Shown piece by piece: positions 22,942 through 31,487 of a stretch of DNA of 64,000 nt. The translations under genes were made by a program, and so were the position numbers. The notes below the pieces were generated by a model, which saw only the letters and a list, made by a program, of their open reading frames with translations, made no database searches and was not told the origin of the DNA. Source of the stretch: an uncultured delta proteobacterium (GTDB lineage Bacteria; Myxococcota; Myxococcia; Myxococcales; 40CM-4-68-19). Positions within the stretch are counted from its first letter, which is position 1; each line of letters begins with the position of its first letter. The stretch covers positions 1 to 64,000 of the forward strand of contig CAIWCD010000037.1 of the NCBI GenBank assembly GCA_903911145.1, given 5' to 3'.

Positions 22942-25941
22942 TCACAGGCTGGTGTTCCAGAACGCGATCGCGCCGATGATCAGCGCGCCGGCCGCGCCGA
23001 AGAGCACGTAGCCGATCGTCTGTTCGGTGCGCGCCTGGGAGAGCGTGCCTTGCGGATCGGAGAGCGGATGATTCGGATCCTGCGCCGAGTTGATGAGTGA
23101 GTTGGAATGCACAGTGAGGCCCGCGCCGGTGGCCGCCGCGACGACCGCGCCGCCGATCGAGATGTAGCTGAGCAGGTGATTCTTCTCTGTCGGAGGCAGT
23201 TGCAGAGTCGGCGCGAGCCCGAGCGCCTCCGGTGGTGCAGCGAGTAGAGTCGCATCGACTGTCGCGGCTCCCTTTGCAGGCGCGGCCTCGTCGATGATCA
23301 CTGCGTTGGGCAACTCAGGAGCACCGCTGCGCGCAGGGCCGTTCTCCGAGCTGTCGTACGCCTCGAGATAGTAGGCAAACCCATCCGTGATCGCCTTGCC
23401 CGGGATCTCGACGCCGTACTGATCGGTGCCGATCAGCGCCAGCGGTGCGCAGCTGTAGTCCGTCTTGAACAGGTTCTTCCAGCAGGCCTGCGGGTTCGCC
23501 ACGTCGCTGCGCTCATCGACGATGCGCGCGGTCAGACGGAGCGGCTGTCCGCGAAGCGCGTGTGCGACCGGCGTGTGCGTGACGACGGGAGGATCGGTGT
23601 CTTCATCCGGTGCGCCGACGGGCGCAGCCGGCTGCTTCGCACTCGCGGTTGCTTCGGTCGCGCTGGTTGCGGCAACTGGCGCGCTGCTCGTCGGAGCCGC
23701 CGAGTTCACAGCCTGAGCGCCGGAGGCCGGCTTGCTCGCTGGTGCCGAGACCGCGGGCTGTGCTCCGCTCGCTGGCGCGACGGAGAATGCCGCGATCGAC
23801 TTGTTGCTCTCTGCGATTGCGACCTGCGGCAACTCTGCCACCGCTGCCGCGTGCGTTTCACTCGGCGCAATCTGCGCCGCTGCCAGCGTGGTCTGCCCGC
23901 GCGTCGGGTCGAGCTGCAGCTCGCAGTAGGCAAGAAAGCGCTCGGCGTCGCCGCGCATCTTCGAGTCCGGAGCGTCCTTCAGGAACGCGCGATAGGCATC
24001 AGCGGACTCCTGCCATTCGCCCGCGCGTCGCCGCGTCTGCGCGATGTTGTAGAGGAGATCGGGCAGCGGCTTGAACTCGTACGCGCTCTGGTAGGCCGCC
24101 AGCGCGCACTTCCAATCCCCTTGCCGATAACAAGCCGCAGCTCGCGTGAGTTGCGCACGCGCGAGTTCGATCGCTTCCGGCGCGGCGTGCTCCTCGGTGT
24201 TTCCACGGACCGGCTTCATCGAGACCGCCATGCGCAGCTCGAAATCCTTGCTGTCCGGAAGGTTCACCTTGCCCGTGCGCGGAATGTAGCCATCGAGCGT
24301 GATGCGCAGATCGTGAGGACCGGGACGGCTGCGGACCTTGATGGGCGTGACTCCGGCGACGCGACCATCGACGGAGAGCACTGCACCCGGAGGGTCCGAC
24401 GCGACGGCGATCAGCGGCGGCGTGCGCTCTCCGCTTCCCTGCTGGAGCGCGAGGCGCAGCGAGAGTTGCTGCCCCGGCTCGAGAGAGATCGCCTGCTGCA
24501 GGCTGCTGAATCCTTCGCGCGACACATCGAGCACGTGATCGCCCGGCTCGACATCGCCCGTGTAGGGCGAGTTGCCGACCTTCTTGCCATCGACCGACAC
24601 CGACGCGTCCGATGGATCCGTCTCGATGCGCAGCTTCCCGGGACCAGGCGCGCGCGTCATCGTGAACGTGACGTCGGCGTCGCGGCCCGCGGCCATCGTG
24701 ACTTTGCGCTCCTCATCCTTGAAGCCATCGAGGTGAAGCGAGACACGGTGTTCGCCGACCTTCAGCTCATCGCTCCACGGCGTGCCTCCCAACTCCTTGC
24801 CATCGATCGAAATGGTCGCTCCCGAGGGTTGAGAGCTGACCGTCAGGCGCGGCACGCCGCTCGCGGAGCCGGCGGGAAGCACGAGCCGCATCGAGAGATC
24901 GCGGTCCTTCGGCATCGTCAAAGTGGTCGCGACGCTGCGGTGTCCGTCGAGCTTGAGCAGCAGTTGGTGGCTTCCGGCGACGAGCGGCCCGACCCACGGC
25001 GTGCGTCCGCGCTCCTTATCGTCGAGCGTGAGCAGCGCGCCCGATGGCTCGGACTCCACCGAGAGCGCCGGCTCCTTCGGCAGCAGCGGCAGCACGAACG
25101 AGAGCTGCACATCGCGTCCTGGCTTGATGACGAGCAGACGTTCCTGGTGGAGGCGCCCGTCTGCGTCCGCCGCGATCACGTGCTGGCCGGGCGAGACGAT
25201 GCCCGTGTAGGGCGCATCGCCGAAGAAGGCGCCATCGAGAGAAATGTGCGCGCCGGACGGCTCGGAGACGACGGAAAGAGAGGTCGGCGCGACCGGCTCT
25301 CCTGGCGTCGCCGCGGTAGCGGAGAGCGGCAGATTGATAGCGAGCTTCTTGCCACCGGAGCGGACGTCAAGCTGCTGCTCCGCGGTGTGCCCATCGGCGC
25401 CGGTGACCGTGATCGTGTGCGAGCCGGGATCGAGCGTGATGTTCAACGGCGTGACGCCCGCCGACTTGCCGTCGATCTTCACGTCGGCGCCAGTCACGTC
25501 GCTGCTGATCGTGGCGGCAACGGGGCTCGGCGGTGGGTCGAACGCGTCGATGCGGAAGGGCTGCTGCGGAGAGCCCGCGCGACCGATCGAGCCGTCGTCT
25601 CCGCGCGTCTCGATGAAGTACTCGAGCGCGCCGTCGTTGAGCAGCGACGCGGGCAGATGGCCGGTGAAGTGGCCGCCTTTCGCTTCGACCATCGAGAAGC
25701 CCTGGTAGCGCGACTGCCCGACTTTGCGCGCGTAGATCTGCGGAGCGAACAGCTGCGAGGCGTTGTCGATCTGCGCCTTGATCTGCACGGGTTGCCCGCG
25801 CGCAGACTTGTCGACCGGCTTGTGATCGATGTGATTGGCCGCCCTCGAATTCGCGCCTGCGGACGTGTGGGCCGCGTCGCTGCGCGCACCCGACGGATTC
25901 GGGGCGGCGAGTGCGAGGAGAACTGCGGCTGCGACAAACAT
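22942..25941 (-). CDS. PEGA-repeat envelope protein with TPR-like segment and C-terminal membrane helix (999 aa)
   Basis: A signal peptide (MFVAAAVLLALAAP) leads into an Ig-like domain (ARGQPVQIKAQIDN...YFIETRGDDGSIGRAGSP). Six PEGA modules follow, each centred on SxPSGAxxxxDGxxxGxTP and ending GxHxxxxxxxG. A TPR-like helical stretch (CYRQGDWKCALAAYQSAYEF, YNIAQTRRRAGEW) comes next, then an Ala/Pro/Ser linker. A second copy of the N-terminal domain type follows (LRGQPLRLTARIVDE...YYLEAYDSSENGPARSG), and finally a membrane helix (IGYVLFGAAGALIIGAIAFW). PEGA modules are known in surface and peptidoglycan-associated proteins. GGAG sits 7 bases before the ATG at 25941. It is the first gene of the four-gene envelope run. 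Confidence 0.85.
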   Translation of the reverse strand: MFVAAAVLLALAAPNPSGARSDAAHTSAGANSRAANHIDHKPVDKSARGQPVQIKAQIDNASQLFAPQIYARKVGQSRYQGFSMVEAKGGHFTGHLPASLLNDGALEYFIETRGDDGSIGRAGSPQQPFRIDAFDPPPSPVAATISSDVTGADVKIDGKSAGVTPLNITLDPGSHTITVTGADGHTAEQQLDVRSGGKKLAINLPLSATAATPGEPVAPTSLSVVSEPSGAHISLDGAFFGDAPYTGIVSPGQHVIAADADGRLHQERLLVIKPGRDVQLSFVLPLLPKEPALSVESEPSGALLTLDDKERGRTPWVGPLVAGSHQLLLKLDGHRSVATTLTMPKDRDLSMRLVLPAGSASGVPRLTVSSQPSGATISIDGKELGGTPWSDELKVGEHRVSLHLDGFKDEERKVTMAAGRDADVTFTMTRAPGPGKLRIETDPSDASVSVDGKKVGNSPYTGDVEPGDHVLDVSREGFSSLQQAISLEPGQQLSLRLALQQGSGERTPPLIAVASDPPGAVLSVDGRVAGVTPIKVRSRPGPHDLRITLDGYIPRTGKVNLPDSKDFELRMAVSMKPVRGNTEEHAAPEAIELARAQLTRAAACYRQGDWKCALAAYQSAYEFKPLPDLLYNIAQTRRRAGEWQESADAYRAFLKDAPDSKMRGDAERFLAYCELQLDPTRGQTTLAAAQIAPSETHAAAVAELPQVAIAESNKSIAAFSVAPASGAQPAVSAPASKPASGAQAVNSAAPTSSAPVAATSATEATASAKQPAAPVGAPDEDTDPPVVTHTPVAHALRGQPLRLTARIVDERSDVANPQACWKNLFKTDYSCAPLALIGTDQYGVEIPGKAITDGFAYYLEAYDSSENGPARSGAPELPNAVIIDEAAPAKGAATVDATLLAAPPEALGLAPTLQLPPTEKNHLLSYISIGGAVVAAATGAGLTVHSNSLINSAQDPNHPLSDPQGTLSQARTEQTIGYVLFGAAGALIIGAIAFWNTSL

Positions 25942-26171
25942 GCCCTGACTCCACGCCCGAGGGGCCGCTGATGCGCGCTGTGGTGCGCTGTCTACGTGCC
26001 CGGATTGCGCTGGTGGGTGAAGCCCCACGTCGCGACTGCATGCGACGCCCACGCCCCCAAGCCAACAGCGAGCGCGCTTCTTACGCTGCGCCGCCCCGAA
26101 ATGACAAGAGCGACGAGTGTAGAAACAATGGTTGCGCGGCCCAGCGAGGACCGACAAATGAATGGACCTCG

Positions 26172-27353
26172 ATGAACACACTCTCCCTGCGCGCGCTCGA
26201 TTCCATCACCGACGTCTCCCCGCTGGCCTGGGACGCGCTGCTGGTGCCGCGCGAAATGCCGTTCGTGCGGTGGGCCTGGCTGTCGTCGCTGGAGCAGAGT
26301 GGTTGCGCCTCTTCGCCGGCGGGTTGGACGCCGAGGCACCTGACGCTGTGGCGCGGTTCGCAACTCGTCGCCGCCGCGCCCACGTATATCAAGGGTGACT
26401 CGGACGGAGATTTTGCGCGCGACTGGGATCTCGGCTCGGCCGCTCTGCGCGCGGGCTTGCGCTACTACCCGAAGCTCTGCGTCACCGTTCCGTTCACGCC
26501 CGTCGCGGGGCGCCGCATCCTGGTCGCGCCCGGAGAGGACGTGCAGGCCTGCCGCGCGGCGCTGCTTGAAGGCGCGCTCGAACTCGCCGAGCGCGAGCGA
26601 CTCGGCACGGTGCAGATCCTGTTTTCTGAGCAGGAGGAGGCGCTCGCACTGGAACAGCTTGGCTTTGCGAGACGCATCTCGCACCAGTTCCACTGGACGA
26701 ATCGTGACGATGTGACAATGGATGTCTATCTGTCACGTATGAACAGCAAGCGTCGTTCGATGATCCGGCGGGAGATGGCGGCGCCCGCACAGCAAGGGAT
26801 CTCATTGCGGACGGTGCGCGGATACGAACTGGCCGCCGATTCCTCGCGCTGGGCGCGGCTCGCGCATGCGCTTCACGAGCACACCGTCGACAAACTGGTC
26901 TGGGGACGCCGCTGGCTGAACCTCGATTTCTATCTGCGCGCATTCGCCGCGATGCCTGAGTCGCTCGAGTTGGTCGTCGCAGAGAGAGACGGGCGGCCGA
27001 TCGCGGGCGCCTTCAATGTCTCCACGTCGACCCACCTCTTTGGTCGCTACTGGGGCTGCTTCGAGGAACACCCCTTCTTGCACTTCAACGTCTGCCTCTA
27101 CCATTCGGTCGCCGACTGCCTCGCGCGCGGCCTGCGTGTGTTCGAGGGCGGAGCAGGCGGCGAGCACAAGCTCTCTCGCGGATTCGAACCGGAGGAGACC
27201 TACAGTCTTCATCGCGCGCTCGATCCGCGACTGGACGACGCCTTGCGCACGCATCTCGAGGCAGAGACTCCCGAGCGGCACGCGGCGCTCTCGCGCTTCC
27301 GTGCGGAGTCGAACATCTTCAAGGCTGGACCCGGTGCGAAGGGAAGGGCGTGA
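26172..27353 (+). CDS. FemAB/GNAT-superfamily protein (DUF482-like)
   Basis: A 393-residue protein matching the PF04339 (DUF482) group of FemAB-like proteins in the GNAT superfamily. These are often annotated as peptidoglycan biosynthesis or recognition proteins, but the real substrate is unknown. Recognisable blocks are PFVRWAWLSSLEQSG near the N-terminus, AAAPTYIKGDSDGDFARDW, the central SRMNSKRRSMIRREM, and the C-terminal ATY-like block FGRYWGCFEEHPFLHFNVC with FEGGAGGEHKLSRGFEP. The ATG at 26172 gives a normal-length N-terminus, though the ribosome site is weak (GGACC). It is followed 3 bases later by clpS, whose ribosome site lies inside this gene, so the two are co-expressed. Confidence 0.85.
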   Translation: MNTLSLRALDSITDVSPLAWDALLVPREMPFVRWAWLSSLEQSGCASSPAGWTPRHLTLWRGSQLVAAAPTYIKGDSDGDFARDWDLGSAALRAGLRYYPKLCVTVPFTPVAGRRILVAPGEDVQACRAALLEGALELAERERLGTVQILFSEQEEALALEQLGFARRISHQFHWTNRDDVTMDVYLSRMNSKRRSMIRREMAAPAQQGISLRTVRGYELAADSSRWARLAHALHEHTVDKLVWGRRWLNLDFYLRAFAAMPESLELVVAERDGRPIAGAFNVSTSTHLFGRYWGCFEEHPFLHFNVCLYHSVADCLARGLRVFEGGAGGEHKLSRGFEPEETYSLHRALDPRLDDALRTHLEAETPERHAALSRFRAESNIFKAGPGAKGRA

Positions 27354-27356
27354 GCG

Positions 27357-27692
27357 GTGAGTGAGAAACGCAGAGGGACCGGCGGCGACGTCGCGACAGT
27401 GGAGAAGCAGGCGGCCGCGACGAAGCTCAAGCGCCCGAGGCTGTATCGCGTGCTGCTGCACAACGACGACTTCACTCCGATGGCGTTCGTCGTCTCTGTG
27501 CTGCTCCACGTCTTTCGCAAGTCGGAGAGCGACGCGGTGTCGATCATGCTGCACGCGCACGAGACTGGCTATGCCGTCGCCGGAGTCTTCACGCGCGAGA
27601 TCGCCGAGACGAAAGTGGACGAGACGATGCGGATGGCGAGCGAGTCGAACTACCCGCTGCTCTGCACGATGGAACCGGGAGAGGACGTTTGA
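27357..27692 (+). CDS. clpS: ATP-dependent Clp protease adaptor ClpS
   Basis: A 111-residue ClpS. It binds N-degron substrates (N-terminal Phe, Leu, Tyr, Trp) and hands them to ClpA in the ClpAP protease. The first ~28 residues are a flexible polar tail. The folded core has the binding-pocket block VLLHNDDFTPMAFVVSVL (N-D-D and M), the helix SDAVSIMLHAHETGYAVAGVF with the conserved His, and TREIAETKVDE. The GTG start at 27357 follows a purine-rich site (GGGAAGGG, 27341-27348). No clpA is seen next to it. It is convergent with the flavoprotein gene, 13 bases apart. Confidence 0.95.
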   Translation: MSEKRRGTGGDVATVEKQAAATKLKRPRLYRVLLHNDDFTPMAFVVSVLLHVFRKSESDAVSIMLHAHETGYAVAGVFTREIAETKVDETMRMASESNYPLLCTMEPGEDV

Positions 27693-27705
27693 TCGATGCC
27701 GCGGA

Positions 27706-28830
27706 TCACCCGGCGGAGATCGCGTCGACGATGAAAGCGAAGAGTCTCGGCGCGCGGGCGGCCGCTCCCAGCGCGGATCGGCGCATTGTCGGACGATCTG
27801 CGAGCGCGAGCAGCGCGCGGGCGGGAACTGCGTAGCGCCGCCACGCAGAGCGCAGCGAACGGTCGTAGCGGGTGAGCGCCAGAGAGAGCGCGGCCTCGTT
27901 GGAGAGCGCGCGGGGGAGCGCGTCGACGAGCGCCTCTGCGCCGGTAAACGCGAGCGACAGTCCCTGGCCGGTGACTGCGTCGACGTATCCGGCGGCGTCG
28001 CCGACCAGCGCGATCCTGCCGGCCGATCGTGCGCGCGTCGGCCTCCAGAGCGGCCCGGAGCCTCTTGCTTCATCGAGTGGCGCTGCTCCTTCGAGGCGTC
28101 GTGCGACGACGGGAAAGCGCGCGAGGAGCGCGTCGAAGCCTGTCTCGCTCTCTCTGGGCAACGCGCGCGGACTCCAGAGGAACGCGACGTTGACGGCGTC
28201 TGGTCCGACCGGCGTGACGTAGCACTCGGCCCCATCGGTCCAATGCACCTCAACGAGATCGCTCCACGGCGCGCAGGCGAAGTGACGGCGCAGTCCGAAT
28301 CGATGCGGGGCGTCGGCGCGCGGAGTGAGCGCCAGACCGCTTGCAGCGCGGGTTTGCGACTGCAGTCCGTCCGCGCCAACGAGCAACGCGCAGGCGCTGG
28401 TGCCGAGTTCCGTCTCGACCTCGACGCTGCCGGCAGATGATCGAAACGAACGCACGCTCGCGCGTTGGAGATCCACGCCGGCGTTCGCTGCGACCTCTCG
28501 CAGTGCCGCGGAGAGCGCTGTCCGCCGAATGCCGAGACCTGCACCGCGGCGAAATCGCGCGTCAACCGCACGACCATTCTCGAGCAGGTAGCGGATGCCC
28601 TGGAAGGGTGCGCAGTCTCGTTCTGCGATCAACTTGAGGGCGCCTAGCGCCTCGAGCGCGCGCACGCCGTGAGGCATCAATCCCTCGCCGCAGGCCTTGT
28701 CCGTCGCGCCCATCGCACGTTCGAAGACGGTGGTTCGAAAGCCAGCACGCGCCGCGCGGATCGCCGTCGCCAGCCCTGCGGGTCCGCCACCGACGACGAT
28801 GATCTCCGCGTCGGCGCTGCTCACGTTCAC
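27706..28830 (-). CDS. FAD-dependent monooxygenase/geranylgeranyl-reductase-family flavoprotein of the phenolic-lipid cluster
   Basis: A 374-residue flavoprotein. The dinucleotide-binding motif VVGGGPAGLATAIRAARAG is at the N-terminus. The second FAD motif IALVGDAAGYVDAVTGQGL lies near residue 275, the GD motif of aromatic hydroxylases and geranylgeranyl reductases. The CGEGLMPHGV block near residue 47 is typical of the geranylgeranyl reductase-like branch. In Streptomyces srs-type clusters a flavoprotein (SrsC) hydroxylates the alkylresorcinol ring made by a type III polyketide synthase, and I infer the same role here. It is the last of five coupled genes; its GTG start overlaps the stop of the acyl-AMP ligase. 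Confidence 0.82.
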   Translation of the reverse strand: MNVSSADAEIIVVGGGPAGLATAIRAARAGFRTTVFERAMGATDKACGEGLMPHGVRALEALGALKLIAERDCAPFQGIRYLLENGRAVDARFRRGAGLGIRRTALSAALREVAANAGVDLQRASVRSFRSSAGSVEVETELGTSACALLVGADGLQSQTRAASGLALTPRADAPHRFGLRRHFACAPWSDLVEVHWTDGAECYVTPVGPDAVNVAFLWSPRALPRESETGFDALLARFPVVARRLEGAAPLDEARGSGPLWRPTRARSAGRIALVGDAAGYVDAVTGQGLSLAFTGAEALVDALPRALSNEAALSLALTRYDRSLRSAWRRYAVPARALLALADRPTMRRSALGAAARAPRLFAFIVDAISAG

Positions 28831-30641
28831 TCTCCGAGCACGTTCTTGATTCGCAGCGCCGCGTTCGCCGCCATCGACTTCGCTGCCTCCTTCGCGACGC
28901 CGAACATCGTCACGCTGTCCGGCGCGTGCAGTTCCTCGGCGAGCAGTTGCCGCAGCGCCTCTCCCCGACGCAGCTTTCCGCTCGACGTGCGCGGCAGCGT
29001 TCCCGCGGCGAGCAGCTGGATCAGGCCTGGCTTGACCTGGGTTCGCTCGACCACGCGCGCGGAGATCTGTTCGCGCAGCATCTCGTCGTTGATCGGCGCA
29101 GCACTGTCGCGCTCAACCAGCAGGGCAAGCTCCTCCCCGTCTGCGCCAGGCGGGAGATGGCCGACCGCGATCACGCAGCCCGCGCGGACTCCCGGCAGAC
29201 CATCGAGCGCCTCTTCGAACTCCTGCGGCGCATGGTTCTTCCCGCGCAGGATGACCAACTCCTTGGCTCGCCCGCAGATGAAGAGCTCTCCAGCGCGGAT
29301 GAAGCCGAGGTCGCCGGTGTCGAGCCATCCATCCTGAAGCGCGCGCGCCGACGCGTCGCGGTTGTCGAAGTATCCCGTCATCACAGACGGGCCGCGCACA
29401 CGGACGCGTCCGACGATGTTCTCCTCGAGGAGCGCTCCCTGGCCGTTGTCGATCCGCACTTCCATTCCCGGCAGCGGCGTGCCGACAGAGACGATCTCGC
29501 GGATGGGCGTGGCATCAGCAGAGACGTCTACGACTGCTTCGCGTACCTCTCCGCGCAGTGCGAGCGCGCGAGCGTCGAGGCGTGAGGTGCAGAGGCCATT
29601 TCCCGGAGGCGTGAACGTGACGGCGAGCGATGCCTCGGAGAGTCCGTAGACGGGTGTCAACGCGCGCGGGTTGAGGCCGAAGCGGGAGAAGCGGGCGATG
29701 AAGGCGCGCGCCGACTCCGCGGCGATTGGCTCGGCGCCGTTGAGCGCGAGCCTCCACGACGACAGGTCGCAGCCGGCCAGATCTTCGTCGCGCACGCGCT
29801 TGGCGCAGAGGCCGTACGCGAAATTCGGCGCGGGAGAGACGGTGGCGCGATCGCGCGAAATTGCGCGCAGCCAGAGCGCGGGTTTGGCGAGAAACAGTTC
29901 AGGAGGAATCAGCGTCAGCGGACCCGGATGGCCAACCGCGAGGAGCAGGCAGCCGATCAATCCCATGTCGTGATAGAGCGGCAACCAGCTCGCACCGCGC
30001 TGTCGATCCGGTCCGTCCTCGGGGAGAAAGCTGTCGATGGCGTCGACGTTCGCGAGCAGATTTGCGTTGGAGAGCGCGACCGGTTTCGGCTCGACCGTGC
30101 TGCCCGACGAGAACTGGATGAGCGCAAGATCGCTCGCCGCGCGTTCGCGCACGGTGCGTCCGCTTCCGCGTTCAAGGAGCGCCGCGACCTCTCTGCAGCC
30201 GAGCTTCACGCCCGCGCGCAGCGCTGCAACGCCGAGGAGTTTGCCAACGCGGCCATCCGTGAGCAGGAGCCGCGCGCCTGAGACCTCGAGCATGCGCGCG
30301 GTTCGGGTGTGGTACTCGGCGAGTCGTCCGAGCCGCACGGGAGGGTAGAGCGGCACCGGGACCGCACCGGCCGCGAGCGTGCCGAAGAACGCGTCCATGA
30401 AGTCGACGCCCGTCGGCAGGCAGAGCGCGACGCGATCGCCCGGTTCAATCCCGAGTTCCGCCAACGCAGTGCCCATGCGGCCTGCCCGATGAGCGAGCTC
30501 GCTGAAGGGAAGTTCGCGCCGCTCTTCGCGCGAATCGACAAACGAGAGCCCCACCGACGATGCCGCCGCCACGTCGAGCATCTGCATCACGGTCGAGAAG
30601 CGCGAAGGCTTCGCCGGCGGTCCGATGAGGTGCGCGGTCAT
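28827..30641 (-). CDS. Fatty acyl-AMP ligase (FAAL), loads the neighbouring ACP
   Basis: A 604-residue adenylate-forming enzyme. The ATP-binding P-loop LIQFSSGSTVEPKPVALSN and the block WLPLYHDMGLIGCLLL are those of fatty acyl-AMP ligases rather than acyl-CoA synthetases. Further landmarks are LNGAEPIAAES, YGLSEASLAVTF, the hinge-region GWLDTGDLGFI, and RAKELVILRGKN. FAALs activate free fatty acids to acyl-AMP and pass the chain to a phosphopantetheine carrier. The ACP gene immediately upstream overlaps this one (ATGA at 30638-30641), so the two form an obvious loading pair. I infer that they provide the starter chain for the type III polyketide synthase. The C-terminal domain is present and full length. 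Confidence 0.9.
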   Translation of the reverse strand: MTAHLIGPPAKPSRFSTVMQMLDVAAASSVGLSFVDSREERRELPFSELAHRAGRMGTALAELGIEPGDRVALCLPTGVDFMDAFFGTLAAGAVPVPLYPPVRLGRLAEYHTRTARMLEVSGARLLLTDGRVGKLLGVAALRAGVKLGCREVAALLERGSGRTVRERAASDLALIQFSSGSTVEPKPVALSNANLLANVDAIDSFLPEDGPDRQRGASWLPLYHDMGLIGCLLLAVGHPGPLTLIPPELFLAKPALWLRAISRDRATVSPAPNFAYGLCAKRVRDEDLAGCDLSSWRLALNGAEPIAAESARAFIARFSRFGLNPRALTPVYGLSEASLAVTFTPPGNGLCTSRLDARALALRGEVREAVVDVSADATPIREIVSVGTPLPGMEVRIDNGQGALLEENIVGRVRVRGPSVMTGYFDNRDASARALQDGWLDTGDLGFIRAGELFICGRAKELVILRGKNHAPQEFEEALDGLPGVRAGCVIAVGHLPPGADGEELALLVERDSAAPINDEMLREQISARVVERTQVKPGLIQLLAAGTLPRTSSGKLRRGEALRQLLAEELHAPDSVTMFGVAKEAAKSMAANAALRIKNVLGE

Positions 30642-30910
30642 GTCGACTCGTTTGCCCGGCGCACCACGAGCGCCGCGAGCTCTGTGACAGTGTGGATGTC
30701 GGCCGCGTCCGCTTCGTTGAGTGCGACGCGAAAGCGATTCTCGAGCTCAACCACGAGAGTGAGCAGACTGACGGAATCGAGCTGCAGGTCGGCCGCCAGA
30801 TCGTCGCTCGGCTTGACCTCTTTCGCCAACTGCAGCTCGTCGCGCAGCACGCGTGCGATCTCGGCGAGCACTGCATCGGTCGTGATGGTCGAACTCTCTT
30901 CAGGCGTCAC
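30638..30910 (-). CDS. Acyl carrier protein
   Basis: A 90-residue stand-alone carrier with the usual four-helix pattern. The phosphopantetheine attachment serine is S46 in LQLDSVSLLTLV. The flanking acidic helix (LVVELENRFRVALNEADA) is typical of ACPs that dock with synthases. It begins with GTG at 30910, 11 bases inside the methyltransferase gene, with AGGGAG as ribosome site, and overlaps the FAAL start. Its placement between a fatty acyl-AMP ligase and a type III polyketide synthase suggests a dedicated carrier rather than the housekeeping AcpP. Confidence 0.9.
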   Translation of the reverse strand: MTPEESSTITTDAVLAEIARVLRDELQLAKEVKPSDDLAADLQLDSVSLLTLVVELENRFRVALNEADAADIHTVTELAALVVRRANEST

Positions 30911-31484
30911 GCGCGCTCCCTGGCCAGATCCGCGGCGTCGTGGAAAACTTGTCGGCGTAGATCTTTCCCAGCGCGCGCTCCTCCGCCGGGATTCGCACGG
31001 CCATCAGCGCCGCATTGGCAAGCGAGAAGGCGATGGCGCAGAGCCAGGCTCCATGCACCAGCGGCAGCGCGAAAAGTTCGATCGCCACGGCCAGATAGTT
31101 CGGGTGACGAACCACCCGGTACGGCCCCGCAGTCACCGGCGCATCGTCGACGCGCGCGATGATCCGCACGTTCCACCGCGTTCCGAGCGTGCTCACGGCC
31201 CACCAACGCAAGGCCTGCGCGAAGATCGCGGCGAGCAGCGCGACCGCTTCCACCGCGGTCGGGGCCGATCGGTGCAGCAGCCACGCTTCCGCGAAACAGG
31301 CGGGGAGGAAGAGCGCATGCAGCAACGTCATGACGCGGAAGTGCGGCGCGCCGACCTCGACTGCACCGCGCGCAAACTGGATGCGCGCATTTCGTCGGGA
31401 GACCACGAGCTCGACGATTCTCTCGGCGCCGACGGCGAGCAGGAGCAGCAGGTAGAGCGCGAGCGATGGAGTCAGCGGAGGCAT
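30900..31484 (-). CDS. Isoprenylcysteine carboxyl methyltransferase-family membrane protein
   Basis: A 194-residue integral membrane protein with four or five hydrophobic segments. The C-terminal block GPYRVVRHPNYLAVAIEL plus the later E-E pair (IPAEERALGKIY) is the AdoMet-binding signature of the ICMT/phospholipid methyltransferase family. Proteins of this family lie beside type III polyketide synthases in several bacteria. Bacillus BpsB methylates alkylpyrones and Streptomyces SrsB methylates alkylresorcinols. By context this one should O-methylate the product of the adjacent synthase. It starts 3 bases after the stop of the synthase gene. Confidence 0.87.
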   Translation of the reverse strand: MPPLTPSLALYLLLLLAVGAERIVELVVSRRNARIQFARGAVEVGAPHFRVMTLLHALFLPACFAEAWLLHRSAPTAVEAVALLAAIFAQALRWWAVSTLGTRWNVRIIARVDDAPVTAGPYRVVRHPNYLAVAIELFALPLVHGAWLCAIAFSLANAALMAVRIPAEERALGKIYADKFSTTPRIWPGSARDA

Positions 31485-31487
31485 CGA

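Noticed and set aside
20777-25971. Long plus-strand frames (744 and 803 codons) opposite the Cys-repeat and PEGA genes
   Set aside because: They are Ala/Arg- or Arg/Asp-rich mirror products of repetitive coding DNA, with no signal peptide or family match.
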